The position numbers were made by a program, and so were the translations under genes. Under the pieces are notes generated by a model, which saw only the letters and a list, made by a program, of their open reading frames with translations, had not been told where the DNA came from and ran no database searches. Shown here one piece after another: positions 37,098 to 44,843 of a stretch of DNA of 64,000 nucleotides; the stretch's first letter is position 1; every line of letters begins with the position of its first letter. Origin of the DNA: Loktanella sp. 5RATIMAR09 (GTDB lineage: Bacteria; Pseudomonadota; Alphaproteobacteria; Rhodobacterales; Rhodobacteraceae); the NCBI RefSeq assembly GCF_001419985.1, contig NZ_LJAL01000008.1:115171-179170 (forward strand), in the 5' to 3' direction.

Positions 37098-37756
37098 GCG
37101 ACCAGCTGGATCGAATACCCGCGACCACGTTCTGTTTCGATAAGGTCATTTCCCAGCTTCTTGCGAAGGCGGGTCACAAAAACAGCGATTGTGTTGGAAT
37201 CGCGGTCATCGCCGTATTCGTAAATATGCTCCGACAGTTCAGTCATAGAAACTGGGCGGTTTGCGTTGTGAAACAGGTAGGATAGCACCGCTGATTCAGG
37301 GGCTGTCAGCGTGACGGGCATGCCGTCCAAGCTTACCCTGCCGCTTCTGCTGTCAAACCTGACCCCGTTTTTCTGGAACACGGGATTTCGCTGAACGGAA
37401 TTCCTGCGCAAGAGCGCGCGCGTGCGGGCGATGAATTCGGGTATATGGAATGGTTTGGTCAGGTAGTCATCGGCGCCAGCGTCAAGCCCGTCGACGCGAT
37501 CTGCCCAGCCGTCACGTGCTGTGAGAATAAGAATTGGAATGTTGCTGCCGTCGTCGCGCCACGCCTTAAGGATGGTAATGCCGTCCTGGACTGGCAGCCC
37601 AAGATCAAGAACGATTAGGTCATACGGTTCTGTCTCACCCAGAAACTTGGCTTCCTGACCATCCGACGCCAAGTCAATCGCATGCCCTTCGTTCGAAAGA
37701 GCATGTTTGATCTGTTCGGACAGCTCAGTATCGTCTTCTGCAACCAATATGCGCAT
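37094..37756 (-). CDS. OmpR/PhoP-family response regulator
   Basis: 220 aa. Receiver with acidic pair DD 8-9, phospho-acceptor Asp51 in LIVLDLGLPVQDG, Lys in DDYLTKPF. The winged HTH C-terminal domain is about 125-220 (ESAVLSYLFHNANRPVS; DRDSNTIAVFVTRLRKKL). Paired with the kinase downstream. It is the natural candidate to bind the 11-bp-spaced repeats found at 32101, 38812 and 39860. Confidence 0.95.
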   Translation of the reverse strand: MRILVAEDDTELSEQIKHALSNEGHAIDLASDGQEAKFLGETEPYDLIVLDLGLPVQDGITILKAWRDDGSNIPILILTARDGWADRVDGLDAGADDYLTKPFHIPEFIARTRALLRRNSVQRNPVFQKNGVRFDSRSGRVSLDGMPVTLTAPESAVLSYLFHNANRPVSMTELSEHIYEYGDDRDSNTIAVFVTRLRKKLGNDLIETERGRGYSIQLVA

Positions 37757-37808
37757 GGAAAATCCTTAGATCGCCATAATGGCAAAAATTGGACTACAGA
37801 TAAACAGG

Positions 37809-38336
37809 CTATCTATCGCGGCCATTGCCCCGATCACCTGAATTACCACCACCGCCACCGGAATTTCCGCGATCACCGGAATTGCCGCGATCACCGGAAT
37901 TGCCGCTGTTGCCGGAATTCCCACGATCGCCCGCGTTCGCGTTCGCCTGTGCGTTCGCATTTGCGGTGGATGGTAGATTTGATCCGCCGCTCGTTGACTT
38001 TGCCGTGGCTGCAACGGCCTGACCCATCTCGCTTGTATGCGAAATACGTTCCCCCTGAACGCCGTTGTAGAGCAGTTCAATAACTGATCCGTCATCACGC
38101 TGCACAAGCAAACGATAGGTCATGCGGCCGTTGGAAAGAAAACCGCGCATATCGATAACAACACCGCCAAAATTCGAAACCGCCGTTGATGCGATTGTTT
38201 CGGCACGCAGAATTTGTTCCTGCTGGGCCAACTGGCGCAATTGACCTTGCGATAGCTCTGTCACTTCAGCTGTAGCGCCAAATGGCACCAACGCCAGGAT
38301 TGACGCGAATATCGCTGATCTCAAGGTGATCGGCAT
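37809..38336 (-). CDS. Secreted PepSY-like protein with Gly/Asn repeat tail
   Basis: 175 aa from ATG 38336; the start is uncertain (weak GGAA upstream; a GTG at 38393 is possible). Signal peptide ending GATA. The middle (RQLAQQEQILRAETIAST, GRMTYRLLVQRDDGSVIELLYN) looks like a PepSY domain, often co-encoded with PhoPQ-type systems. The tail of about 55 residues is made of NSG/DRG/GNS hexapeptide repeats encoded by an 18-bp tandem array. It likely acts in the periplasm as a sensor partner or inhibitor; that is inference. Confidence 0.75.
   Translation of the reverse strand: MPITLRSAIFASILALVPFGATAEVTELSQGQLRQLAQQEQILRAETIASTAVSNFGGVVIDMRGFLSNGRMTYRLLVQRDDGSVIELLYNGVQGERISHTSEMGQAVAATAKSTSGGSNLPSTANANAQANANAGDRGNSGNSGNSGDRGNSGDRGNSGGGGGNSGDRGNGRDR
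37849..37931. repeat. 18-bp tandem repeat encoding the Gly/Asn/Ser tail
   Basis: Units at 37867-37884 and 37885-37902 are identical (CCGCGATCACCGGAATTG), flanked by diverged units 37849-37866 and 37903-37920 and a partial one. On the coding (minus) strand each unit gives six residues such as GNSGDR. In-frame copy-number change is possible here. Confidence 0.9.
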
Positions 38337-38368
38337 TTCCAGCAAAGGCTTTCGTCCATTATCCAAAA

Positions 38369-38548
38369 TTAACCGCGCACAGACACCATACACGCATTCG
38401 TGCGATCATCCAGATCTCGTATGACACTTTCAACACTGGGGAAAGGCAGCTTGCGGGCTTTCGGTGCTGGCTCAGACACAATCTGATCGTTCTCGTGGAG
38501 TTCTTCAGTCATACGGCCGCGCAAAATCAAGATATTTGTATCAGACAT
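38369..38548 (-). CDS. Small hypothetical protein opening the two-component operon
   Basis: 59 aa from ATG 38548; Met at 38563 (5 residues earlier) is an alternative. The sequence starts SDTNILILRGRM and ends DLDDRTNACMVSVRG. No signal peptide or known domain. It precedes the PepSY-like gene by 32 bp in the same direction. Confidence 0.5.
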   Translation of the reverse strand: MSDTNILILRGRMTEELHENDQIVSEPAPKARKLPFPSVESVIRDLDDRTNACMVSVRG

Positions 38549-38811
38549 GTCTTTAACTCTCATCACTGCGGTGAATTGCAATCGATAAACAAATAACTTG
38601 TACGGCGTCACAGATGACATGACCGCTATGAACCTTTTCAAAACCACGTATTCACGTGCGGTTCATGTTTCCGGGTACTTGAAACCCGCTTGTGAGACGG
38701 CGTCTCGCGAAAAATGCGCCGTTTGATTTTGACCCCATCGCCGCCAAACAGGCGCAGATATGTGGTTTAACCTGATCCTGATGGGATCACATGAACCCAG
38801 ACAAACGACCC

Positions 38812-38846
38812 ATTCAGCGGCTGTTCATTTTGCTTCGCTTACGAAT
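38812..38846 (+). promoter_or_regulatory. PhoP-box-like promoter of the secreted gene at 38877
   Basis: ATTCAG (38812-38817), 5 bases, GTTCAT (38823-38828), 11 bases, TACGAAT (38840-38846): the same spacing as at 32101-32135. The 328-bp intergenic region (38549-38876) also has ATTCAC-N5-GTTCAT at 38650-38666, and the inverse ATGAACC at 38628-38634 and 38791-38797, so the GTTCAT word is strongly enriched there. Those facing left could serve the two-component operon. Confidence 0.55.
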
Positions 38847-38876
38847 TGAAGCGATTTGTGCAGAAAGGAAAAGCAA

Positions 38877-39479
38877 ATGATACGCAAGACACACGTGAAG
38901 ACGAAGGTTCTTTGCATTGCAGCCATGTTGTGCATGACGAGTACTACGGTTTTTACACTATCAGCTACCCCAGCTTTTGCGGAGCGTGGCGGCAATGGGC
39001 AAGGCAATGGCCGCTCCAACGACGCGCGCGGCAATCAGAGCGAACGAAGCAATGGCGCGAGCGAACGGCAAGCGTCCGGTAACAATGGTCGGGGCCACCT
39101 TGCCCGCGAACTTGGCAACCTGAATGCCGCACATGCCAACCCCAATGCGCTTGCGAATGCGTCGCCCAACAGCATGCCCGGCAAGCTTTACACCTACAAA
39201 ATGTCGCAAGAGGATTTCGCGGCGGTCGTTGCGATCCAAGACGAAAAATATGAGGATCTTCAGAATTTGATTGGGCTGACTGAAGAAGAAATTGAAGCCG
39301 CATTTCCGGAAGGTGGATATGAAGAAGCTGTGACAGCGGCCGCAATTGCCTATGAAATGGCGAGAGAGGATGCGCTAGATGCGCAGGACGCTGCGAAAGA
39401 CAGCCTGGCCGTTCTGACAGATGGTCGTGAGCTTTCAGAAGCCGCCTTGGCAGAGTTGTGGCGGGTTCTCGGCCTTTAG
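38877..39479 (+). CDS. Secreted Asn/Gly-rich protein of unknown function
   Basis: 200 aa from ATG 38877 (AAAGGA 8 bases upstream; a longer frame starts at 38856). The signal peptide ends TPAFA. Residues about 35-80 are low-complexity (Gly, Asn, Ser, Arg). Then comes the block LARELGNLNAAHANPNALANASPNS, read here as two halves, a conserved motif in exported alphaproteobacterial proteins of unknown role. The C-terminal half is acidic and helical (TEEEIEAAFPEGGYEEAV). It is divergent from the two-component operon and shares its candidate regulator box. Confidence 0.78.
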   Translation: MIRKTHVKTKVLCIAAMLCMTSTTVFTLSATPAFAERGGNGQGNGRSNDARGNQSERSNGASERQASGNNGRGHLARELGNLNAAHANPNALANASPNSMPGKLYTYKMSQEDFAAVVAIQDEKYEDLQNLIGLTEEEIEAAFPEGGYEEAVTAAAIAYEMAREDALDAQDAAKDSLAVLTDGRELSEAALAELWRVLGL

Positions 39480-39737
39480 GGCGCTGTTCTGTACAGAAAC
39501 ACTGATGCGGCCGAGAGCAATCGCTCTTGGCCGTTATCATTTATGTTTGAATAAGATAAAGAATATTTGTCAGAATCGACACGAAACCACTTCGTTTTTG
39601 CGCCGGATGGACCGGCGCGTTCTCAACGGAGTACTATCAATGAAAAATTACTTAGTGTCAGCGACTTGACCTATGTCGCGATATGGCAGGACTTTTGCTA
39701 CGTGACCTTCGTTTTTGATGTCTTTGACCCGCACAGC

Positions 39738-39800
39738 AGACCTTGCTGGTGACCGCAGCGAACGGCGGCTGTGAGCCCAGATTGACTGCAAACGCCAAAC
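39738..39800. repeat. Dispersed intergenic repeat, copy A
   Basis: The stretch around CAGACCTTG...GCAGCGAACGGCGGC...GAGCCC (39738-39800) resembles 54540-54600, where CAGACCTTG, GCAGCCAACGGCAGG and GAGCCC recur in the same order. The 466-bp interval 39480-39945 holds no other gene I can support. Confidence 0.55.
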
Positions 39801-39859
39801 AGAGCGAGACGGATGAGGTTCAGGGTAGAATGACCGCAAAATTGCCGTCCCAATGGGCC

Positions 39860-39893
39860 ATTAATTCAGCATTCATGCTATTTTTCTTAGAAT
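39860..39893 (+). promoter_or_regulatory. PhoP-box-like promoter of the secreted gene at 39946
   Basis: ATTAAT (39860-39865), 5 bases, ATTCAT (39871-39876), 11 bases, TAGAAT (39888-39893). Spacing is the same as in the two stronger sites, with a weaker first half-site. Start codon lies 53 bp further. Confidence 0.45.
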
Positions 39894-39945
39894 GAGGCAC
39901 GCCCAGTGTATTTTGGGCGCGTTTAACAGTGCAAAGGGAAGTAAG

Positions 39946-40251
39946 ATGAATATTCTTAAAACTGCGATGCTCAGCACATTTACTTTCTTATCCTTGGGAT
40001 TGGCATCGGCGAGCTTCGCGGAAGGCTGCGTCACAGATTGCGAGCCTCCGCCGCCACCAACCGAGGAACCGGAAGGCGGTAACCCCGGAAATGCTAAGCC
40101 TGTGGGCAACAGTCCTTGGGATGGCATTACTGGCAATAGCGGCAACAATAATCTGGGACCACGTGCTGCTCCTATGGATGGTCAGCGGACGGACACTGAA
40201 TTCCCGCAGCCCGGCGGCAAGGGCGACGGCCCAAGCAATGCAAACAAATGA
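39946..40251 (+). CDS. Small secreted Pro/Gly/Asn-rich protein
   Basis: 101 aa from ATG 39946, with AAAGGGA upstream. Signal peptide ending ASFA, then two Cys (EGCVTDCEP) and a Pro-rich stretch (PPPPPTEEPEGG), followed by GN-rich low complexity. No domain. It has the same composition type and the same promoter layout as the secreted proteins at 34689 and 38877. Confidence 0.7.
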   Translation: MNILKTAMLSTFTFLSLGLASASFAEGCVTDCEPPPPPTEEPEGGNPGNAKPVGNSPWDGITGNSGNNNLGPRAAPMDGQRTDTEFPQPGGKGDGPSNANK

Positions 40252-40796
40252 TCAGCAAAGGCGCCCTGCGTTGCACGGTGAATCCTTGCTAGACAAAGTG
40301 TAGGCTTGAAGAAGTCTCCCGCTATCCCGCTCAGCCGAGTGGGGTAGCGAATACTGGGAAATTCGACCGTAAAGCAGAATGATGCAGCATCTTCATGGGT
40401 GCTGTCAGCCCGATTACGCATGCTTTCTGTCCTTGGCGTCGGCGCCGGCGTTCAACCCAGTTGAATTTTGTGGTTGCCTCGAACGGCAGCAAAGTCCGAA
40501 TTGCAGTCATCCGGTCCGCCCAAATTGCTACATTCTTCGTGAAGGTCCGCTCTGGGGAAGCTGCAACGCAGCGTTGAGGACGAGCGCCAACGGCAGCTTT
40601 GGGCCGTAAGGTCCCATATGTTTTAGTTTTAGATCCAGCGCCGCCTCGGGCTTGGGCGTGAGTGGGACACCTACCCTTACCTGCGAACACGGCGTGGGAA
40701 GACGAGAGCACCCTTCCGAGATTGATCTTCATCAATCCTGATCCGCCGAAAATACGCTAGAGCTCGTCGCATTTTCATCCATCAGGAGGACTAGCG
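40252..40796. other. 545-bp intergenic region with repeat traces
   Basis: No convincing gene on either strand (frames up to 134 codons lack starts and family features). 40460-40620 contains phrases of the dispersed repeat type (CGAACGGCAGCAAAGTCCG; AAGGTCCGCTCTGG; CCAACGGCAGCTTTGGGCC). It separates the secreted-protein cluster from the hydrolase island. Confidence 0.5.
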
Positions 40797-41651
40797 ATGA
40801 GCCTCGCTTCACAGACAAAAGCACCGCACCGCATACCATCAGTCGCGCTCATCGGCTTCTTGGCCGTAACGTTTCTGATTACATGGGGGCTGATCGGATT
40901 CTATGTTTTGGCACCTGAAACCGCCTCCGCCCGGTTCGGCGAAATCAGCGGCTCGCACCCGTTCTTCTTTCTGGCAACCTGGGCCCCGGCGATCTCTGCC
41001 TTCGCGCTCGTACTGTATTACTCGGGCACCGCTGGTTTGCGCGCCTTCCTGACCCGCCTGTTTCTTTGGCGCGTCTCGATTGGTTGGGTCGGCTTCATCC
41101 TGATCGTCATTCCGTTGGTCTTCGTAGCCGGTTCGTTGATCAAGAACGGCCCAGTTCTGGCACCGATCCCGCCCGAGGGCGCGAGTGCCATGATCGCGAT
41201 CCTTTTCATGATGCTGTTTCTCGGCCCGATCGAGGAATTTGGCTGGCGCGGCGTGGCGCAGCCAATCCTGCAACGACACATGGCCCCGATTTGGGCCGGG
41301 ATCCTGATCGGGATGATCTGGGGCTTCTGGCACTTGCCAGCCTTCTTTCTGTCGGGGACGGTCTTTGCGGGCTGGAACTTCCTGCCGTTCTTCGTCGGCA
41401 ACATCGTCCTCGCGGTCCTTGTCACGCCCATCTTCAACGCCGCGCGCGGCAGCCTGCTCTGGCCGATGCTGTTTCACTGGCAGTTGATCAACCCGTTCTG
41501 GCCCGATGCGCAGCCGTGGGACACATGGATCCTCGTCGCCGTGGCCGCCGTCGTCGTCTGGTGGAACCGCGATACTATGTTCACCCGCGCGGGCGCTGTC
41601 ACAGAGGTTCTGCCGCCAATGGCGACCTCCGTCGCCCGCCCGGCGGAGTGA
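40797..41651 (+). CDS. CPBP-family intramembrane metalloprotease
   Basis: 284 aa, about 7-8 helices. CPBP/ABI signature: Glu146-Glu147 with Arg151 in GPIEEFGWRGVAQP, then FWHLP (His179), and FHWQLIN (His227, Asn232). AGGAGGA lies 6 bases upstream. These proteases resemble Rce1, and bacterial members often protect against bacteriocins or mature peptides. First gene of the plus-strand operon of the hydrolase island; the next gene starts 5 bp later. Confidence 0.92.
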   Translation: MSLASQTKAPHRIPSVALIGFLAVTFLITWGLIGFYVLAPETASARFGEISGSHPFFFLATWAPAISAFALVLYYSGTAGLRAFLTRLFLWRVSIGWVGFILIVIPLVFVAGSLIKNGPVLAPIPPEGASAMIAILFMMLFLGPIEEFGWRGVAQPILQRHMAPIWAGILIGMIWGFWHLPAFFLSGTVFAGWNFLPFFVGNIVLAVLVTPIFNAARGSLLWPMLFHWQLINPFWPDAQPWDTWILVAVAAVVVWWNRDTMFTRAGAVTEVLPPMATSVARPAE

Positions 41652-41656
41652 CGCAC

Positions 41657-42847
41657 ATGCTTGCCCGCCTCCTCACCGCTGTCGTGATGGTTTGTGCCGC
41701 AACCTCTGCCCCGCTGATGGCGCAGGATGGGCCGGACCTGTCGGCGCAACTGGAAACCACACTCGCGGGTTTTCAAGACCGCTACGGTTTTCCGGGTGCA
41801 ACGGCCGCGATTGCGTTGCCGGACGGCACGGTTGTGGTGGCGGCGGTAGGCTTGGCCGACATCGAGGCCGGGCGCGCGATGATCCCCGAGACACCCATGC
41901 TGGCGGCAAGCATCGGCAAGACCTTCGTTGCGGCGACTGTGTTGGCGCTTGAGAGCGAGGGGGTGCTCGCACAGTCGGATCTGCTGGCCGATCACCTCAG
42001 AGGCCGCCCTTGGTTTGGCAACCTGCCGAACGCAGAGACGATGACCGTCGGGCACCTTCTCCACCATCAGTCCGGGTTGCCGGATCATCCGCACCTGTCG
42101 GAGTTCCAAGCCGCCGCTGCAGCCCGGATCGCTGCGGGCGGCGATGCCTTCACTCCAGAGGAAGTCTTGGGCTTTGCCTCCGGTCACGCCCACCTCTTTG
42201 CGTCGGGAACGGCCTGGTCCTACAGCGATACCGGCTACATCCTTCTTGGTCTGCTGATCGAAGAGGTAAGCGGGCGGACCTACTATAACGTCGTACAGGA
42301 AAGGTTTCTCGGACCACTGGAGTTGTCCGGCACTATCCCCTCCGACCAACGCGCCATTCCGGGCCTCGCGGTCGGCTACACGATCCCGGAAAATCCCTTC
42401 GGCCTGCCCGAGCGCACGGCGGACGCGGAGGATCGGCTGGTCTGGGATCCGTCCGTGGAATGGACCGGTGGCGGGCTGGCCTCGACCGCGCATGATCTGG
42501 CGCTCTGGGGGCATTTGCTGTTTGGCGGTGCCGCGATGGATGCGCCCTACCTTGACCGGCTACTGGACGGTGTGCCGGTGTCGTCCGACGCGCCGGACAT
42601 CCTCTACGGTGCGGGCGTCGCGATCTACGCCGACACGCCCCGCGGGCCGGTTTATGGCCATGGCGGCTGGATCCCAGCCTATGTCTCCAGCCTGCGCCAT
42701 TATGCCGATCACAGGGTGACCGTCGCATTCCAGATCAACAGTGATGTCGGCGTCGTCGATGACAGCACGGACGTCGTGCCTGCGCTTGAGGCGGCTCTGG
42801 CAGACCTCGCCGTCGCGTGGATCACCCAGGCGGGGGCCGAACCATGA
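41657..42847 (+). CDS. Serine hydrolase of the beta-lactamase / class C fold, copy 1
   Basis: 396 aa from ATG 41657; the open frame upstream to 41066 lies inside the CPBP gene. Signal peptide ending PLMA. Catalytic Ser85-x-x-Lys88 in AASIGKTF, Tyr motif YSDTG near 190, and HGGW near 335 in place of the KTG triad. The YSN motif is YSD here, so it may be an esterase or D-aminopeptidase-like hydrolase. Periplasmic. 4-bp overlap with the next gene. Confidence 0.9.
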   Translation: MLARLLTAVVMVCAATSAPLMAQDGPDLSAQLETTLAGFQDRYGFPGATAAIALPDGTVVVAAVGLADIEAGRAMIPETPMLAASIGKTFVAATVLALESEGVLAQSDLLADHLRGRPWFGNLPNAETMTVGHLLHHQSGLPDHPHLSEFQAAAAARIAAGGDAFTPEEVLGFASGHAHLFASGTAWSYSDTGYILLGLLIEEVSGRTYYNVVQERFLGPLELSGTIPSDQRAIPGLAVGYTIPENPFGLPERTADAEDRLVWDPSVEWTGGGLASTAHDLALWGHLLFGGAAMDAPYLDRLLDGVPVSSDAPDILYGAGVAIYADTPRGPVYGHGGWIPAYVSSLRHYADHRVTVAFQINSDVGVVDDSTDVVPALEAALADLAVAWITQAGAEP

Positions 42848-43821
42848 CGACGCGGCGTGCGTTCCTTCTGAGCCTCGGTGGCCTCGCCCTCGCAAGCGGA
42901 AGCTACGCGCTCGGGGCGTTCAGAGAGGCGCGCGCGCAGGCGCACACGCGCCTGTTTGGCCAAAGCACGTTGATCGAGGCCAATGGCGGGGCGCTGGAAT
43001 ACGCCATCGCCGGGGATGGCCCGCCCCTGGTGATGATCCACGGTACGGGGGGCGGCTTCGATCAGGGCCTGTTGTTTGCGTCGAACCTCAGACAGCGCGG
43101 TTTCCGCATCGTGGCTCCGTCGCGCTTCGGCTACCTCGGCAGCGCCTTTCCCGACAATGCCTCGCCCGCGCGTCAGGCGGATGTGCTGGTAGAGCTGCTC
43201 GACCATCTCGGCATCGACCGCCTGCCCGTGGTCGGCGGGTCTGCGGGCGCGTTGAGTGCTGCCGAATTTGCCCTTCGTCACCCCAACCGTTGTTCGCATC
43301 TCGGACTTCTGGTGCCGGCCGCAAACCTGACCGACCGCGATCCGGTGGCGTTCACGGCCCTGCAAAGGCTGGCCGTGGGGGCCGTGCTTGGGTCGGACTT
43401 CTGGTTCTGGGCGCTGTCGCGTGCGGCACCCGGCCAGATGATCCGAATGCTGCTGGCCACCGATCCGGCGCTTCTGGCCCGCGTTACCCCTGACGAGCGG
43501 CAGCGCGCCGACGCGATCCTTGCCCAGATATTCCCGATCAGCCGCAAAGTGGACGGCCTGCGTACCGACGGGTTCTGGGCCGGAACGCCGTCGCCCACCG
43601 CCTATGACCAGATCACCGCGCCCAGCCTGATCCTGTCCTGCGAGGATGATCTGTTCGGCACCGTGGCCACCGCACGGCTTCTGGCAGACCGCATCCCGAA
43701 CACACGTCTGGTCGTCTATCCGGACGGGGGACACATCTGGCTCGGCCATGATGACGCGTTTGCGGACGAGATCGTCCGGTTCATATCAGACCCAAAGATC
43801 AACCTGCCCGAGGAGGGCTGA
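42844..43821 (+). CDS. Alpha/beta hydrolase with twin-arginine-like N-terminus
   Basis: 325 aa, ATGA overlap with the preceding gene. The start TTRRAFLLSLGGLAL resembles a Tat signal or membrane anchor. Oxyanion HGTGGG near 60, nucleophile elbow GGSAG near 133, acid in CEDD and catalytic His in GGHIWL. A likely periplasmic esterase or haloalkane/epoxide-type hydrolase; substrate unknown. Confidence 0.88.
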   Translation: MTTRRAFLLSLGGLALASGSYALGAFREARAQAHTRLFGQSTLIEANGGALEYAIAGDGPPLVMIHGTGGGFDQGLLFASNLRQRGFRIVAPSRFGYLGSAFPDNASPARQADVLVELLDHLGIDRLPVVGGSAGALSAAEFALRHPNRCSHLGLLVPAANLTDRDPVAFTALQRLAVGAVLGSDFWFWALSRAAPGQMIRMLLATDPALLARVTPDERQRADAILAQIFPISRKVDGLRTDGFWAGTPSPTAYDQITAPSLILSCEDDLFGTVATARLLADRIPNTRLVVYPDGGHIWLGHDDAFADEIVRFISDPKINLPEEG

Positions 43822-43826
43822 AGACG

Positions 43827-44843
43827 ATGCCTTATCAACAGATCGAACTGCGAGCCTTTGGCGGACCCGAGGAACTGCACATCCGGACTGTCGCGGACCT
43901 GCCGGAGCCACAGTCCGGCGAGGTGCGCATCCGGGTGCTGGTCAGCAGTGCGGCCTTCACCGACGTGATGATCCGCAAGGGCAAGTACCCGGATGTGAAG
44001 GAAAAACCGCCCTTCGTGCCGGGCTATGATCTGGTGGGCGTGGTGGACGCGCTCGGGTCCGACGTCGTGGGGTTCACTGTGGGCGAGCGCGTCGCGGACC
44101 TGTCGAGCATCGGTGCCTATTCCGAATACATCTGTCGCCCCGCCAATGGCCTGACAGCCGTGCCCGAGGGGGTGTCCGACAAGGATGCGCTGGCGATGAT
44201 CCTCTCGGCGGTGACGCCCTACCAGATGCTTCACCGCGTGGCCAAAGTGCAAAATGGGCAAAGCATTCTGGTGCACGGCGCGGGCGGGGCCGTGGGCACG
44301 GCGATGCTGCAATTGGCGCGGGAGGCCGGGATCGTGGCGTTCGGCACCGATGTTGCGGCGAAGCACGACCTGATCCGGCAGTATGGCGGAACGGCGATCG
44401 ACAGCGCGGCCACCGACCTCGAGGCGGCAATCGCGGCGGCGGTGCGTGACGGCGTCGATGCCGTGTTCGATCCGCTCGGGGGTGACAGCTTCCCCCGCTC
44501 GCTGCATGCGCTGAAACCCGGCGGCATGCTGGTGGCCTACGGCTTCATGAACGAGGTGCTGGGGCGCGGCGGCTCGATCCCGCTGGATTTCGTCAAGCTC
44601 AAGATCTGGGACTGGCTGCCCAACGGCCACGCGACGGCGTTCTATTCCATCGGGGCGATGCGCCGGACCCATCCGGAATGGTTCCGGGAAGACCTCGCGA
44701 CACTCTTTGCCCTGCTGGCCGAAGGGCGGCTCGATCCGGCCGTGGCCGAAGTCGTCCCGCTATCGGAGGTGCGCCGCGCCCATGAGCGGGTGGAGGCGGG
44801 CGAGGTGCAGGGCAAACTCGTGATGCGGGTGACGGAAGCATGA
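43827..44843 (+). CDS. Zinc-free medium-chain reductase (quinone oxidoreductase family)
   Basis: 338 aa. GroES-like N-terminal domain (PEPQSGEVRIRVLVSSA; FVPGYDLVGVVDALG) and NADPH-binding HGAGGAVGTAMLQLA near 150-165. No structural-zinc Cys cluster. Likely reduces quinones or enones with NADPH in the cytoplasm, unlike most proteins of this operon, which are exported. Confidence 0.92.
   Translation: MPYQQIELRAFGGPEELHIRTVADLPEPQSGEVRIRVLVSSAAFTDVMIRKGKYPDVKEKPPFVPGYDLVGVVDALGSDVVGFTVGERVADLSSIGAYSEYICRPANGLTAVPEGVSDKDALAMILSAVTPYQMLHRVAKVQNGQSILVHGAGGAVGTAMLQLAREAGIVAFGTDVAAKHDLIRQYGGTAIDSAATDLEAAIAAAVRDGVDAVFDPLGGDSFPRSLHALKPGGMLVAYGFMNEVLGRGGSIPLDFVKLKIWDWLPNGHATAFYSIGAMRRTHPEWFREDLATLFALLAEGRLDPAVAEVVPLSEVRRAHERVEAGEVQGKLVMRVTEA

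Noticed and set aside
37849..37931. Tandem repeat as a CRISPR array
   Set aside because: Units are contiguous without spacers and encode an in-frame hexapeptide repeat.
40331..40735. A 134-codon minus-strand frame in the gap before the hydrolase island
   Set aside because: Low-quality composition, overlaps dispersed repeat traces, no ribosome site.
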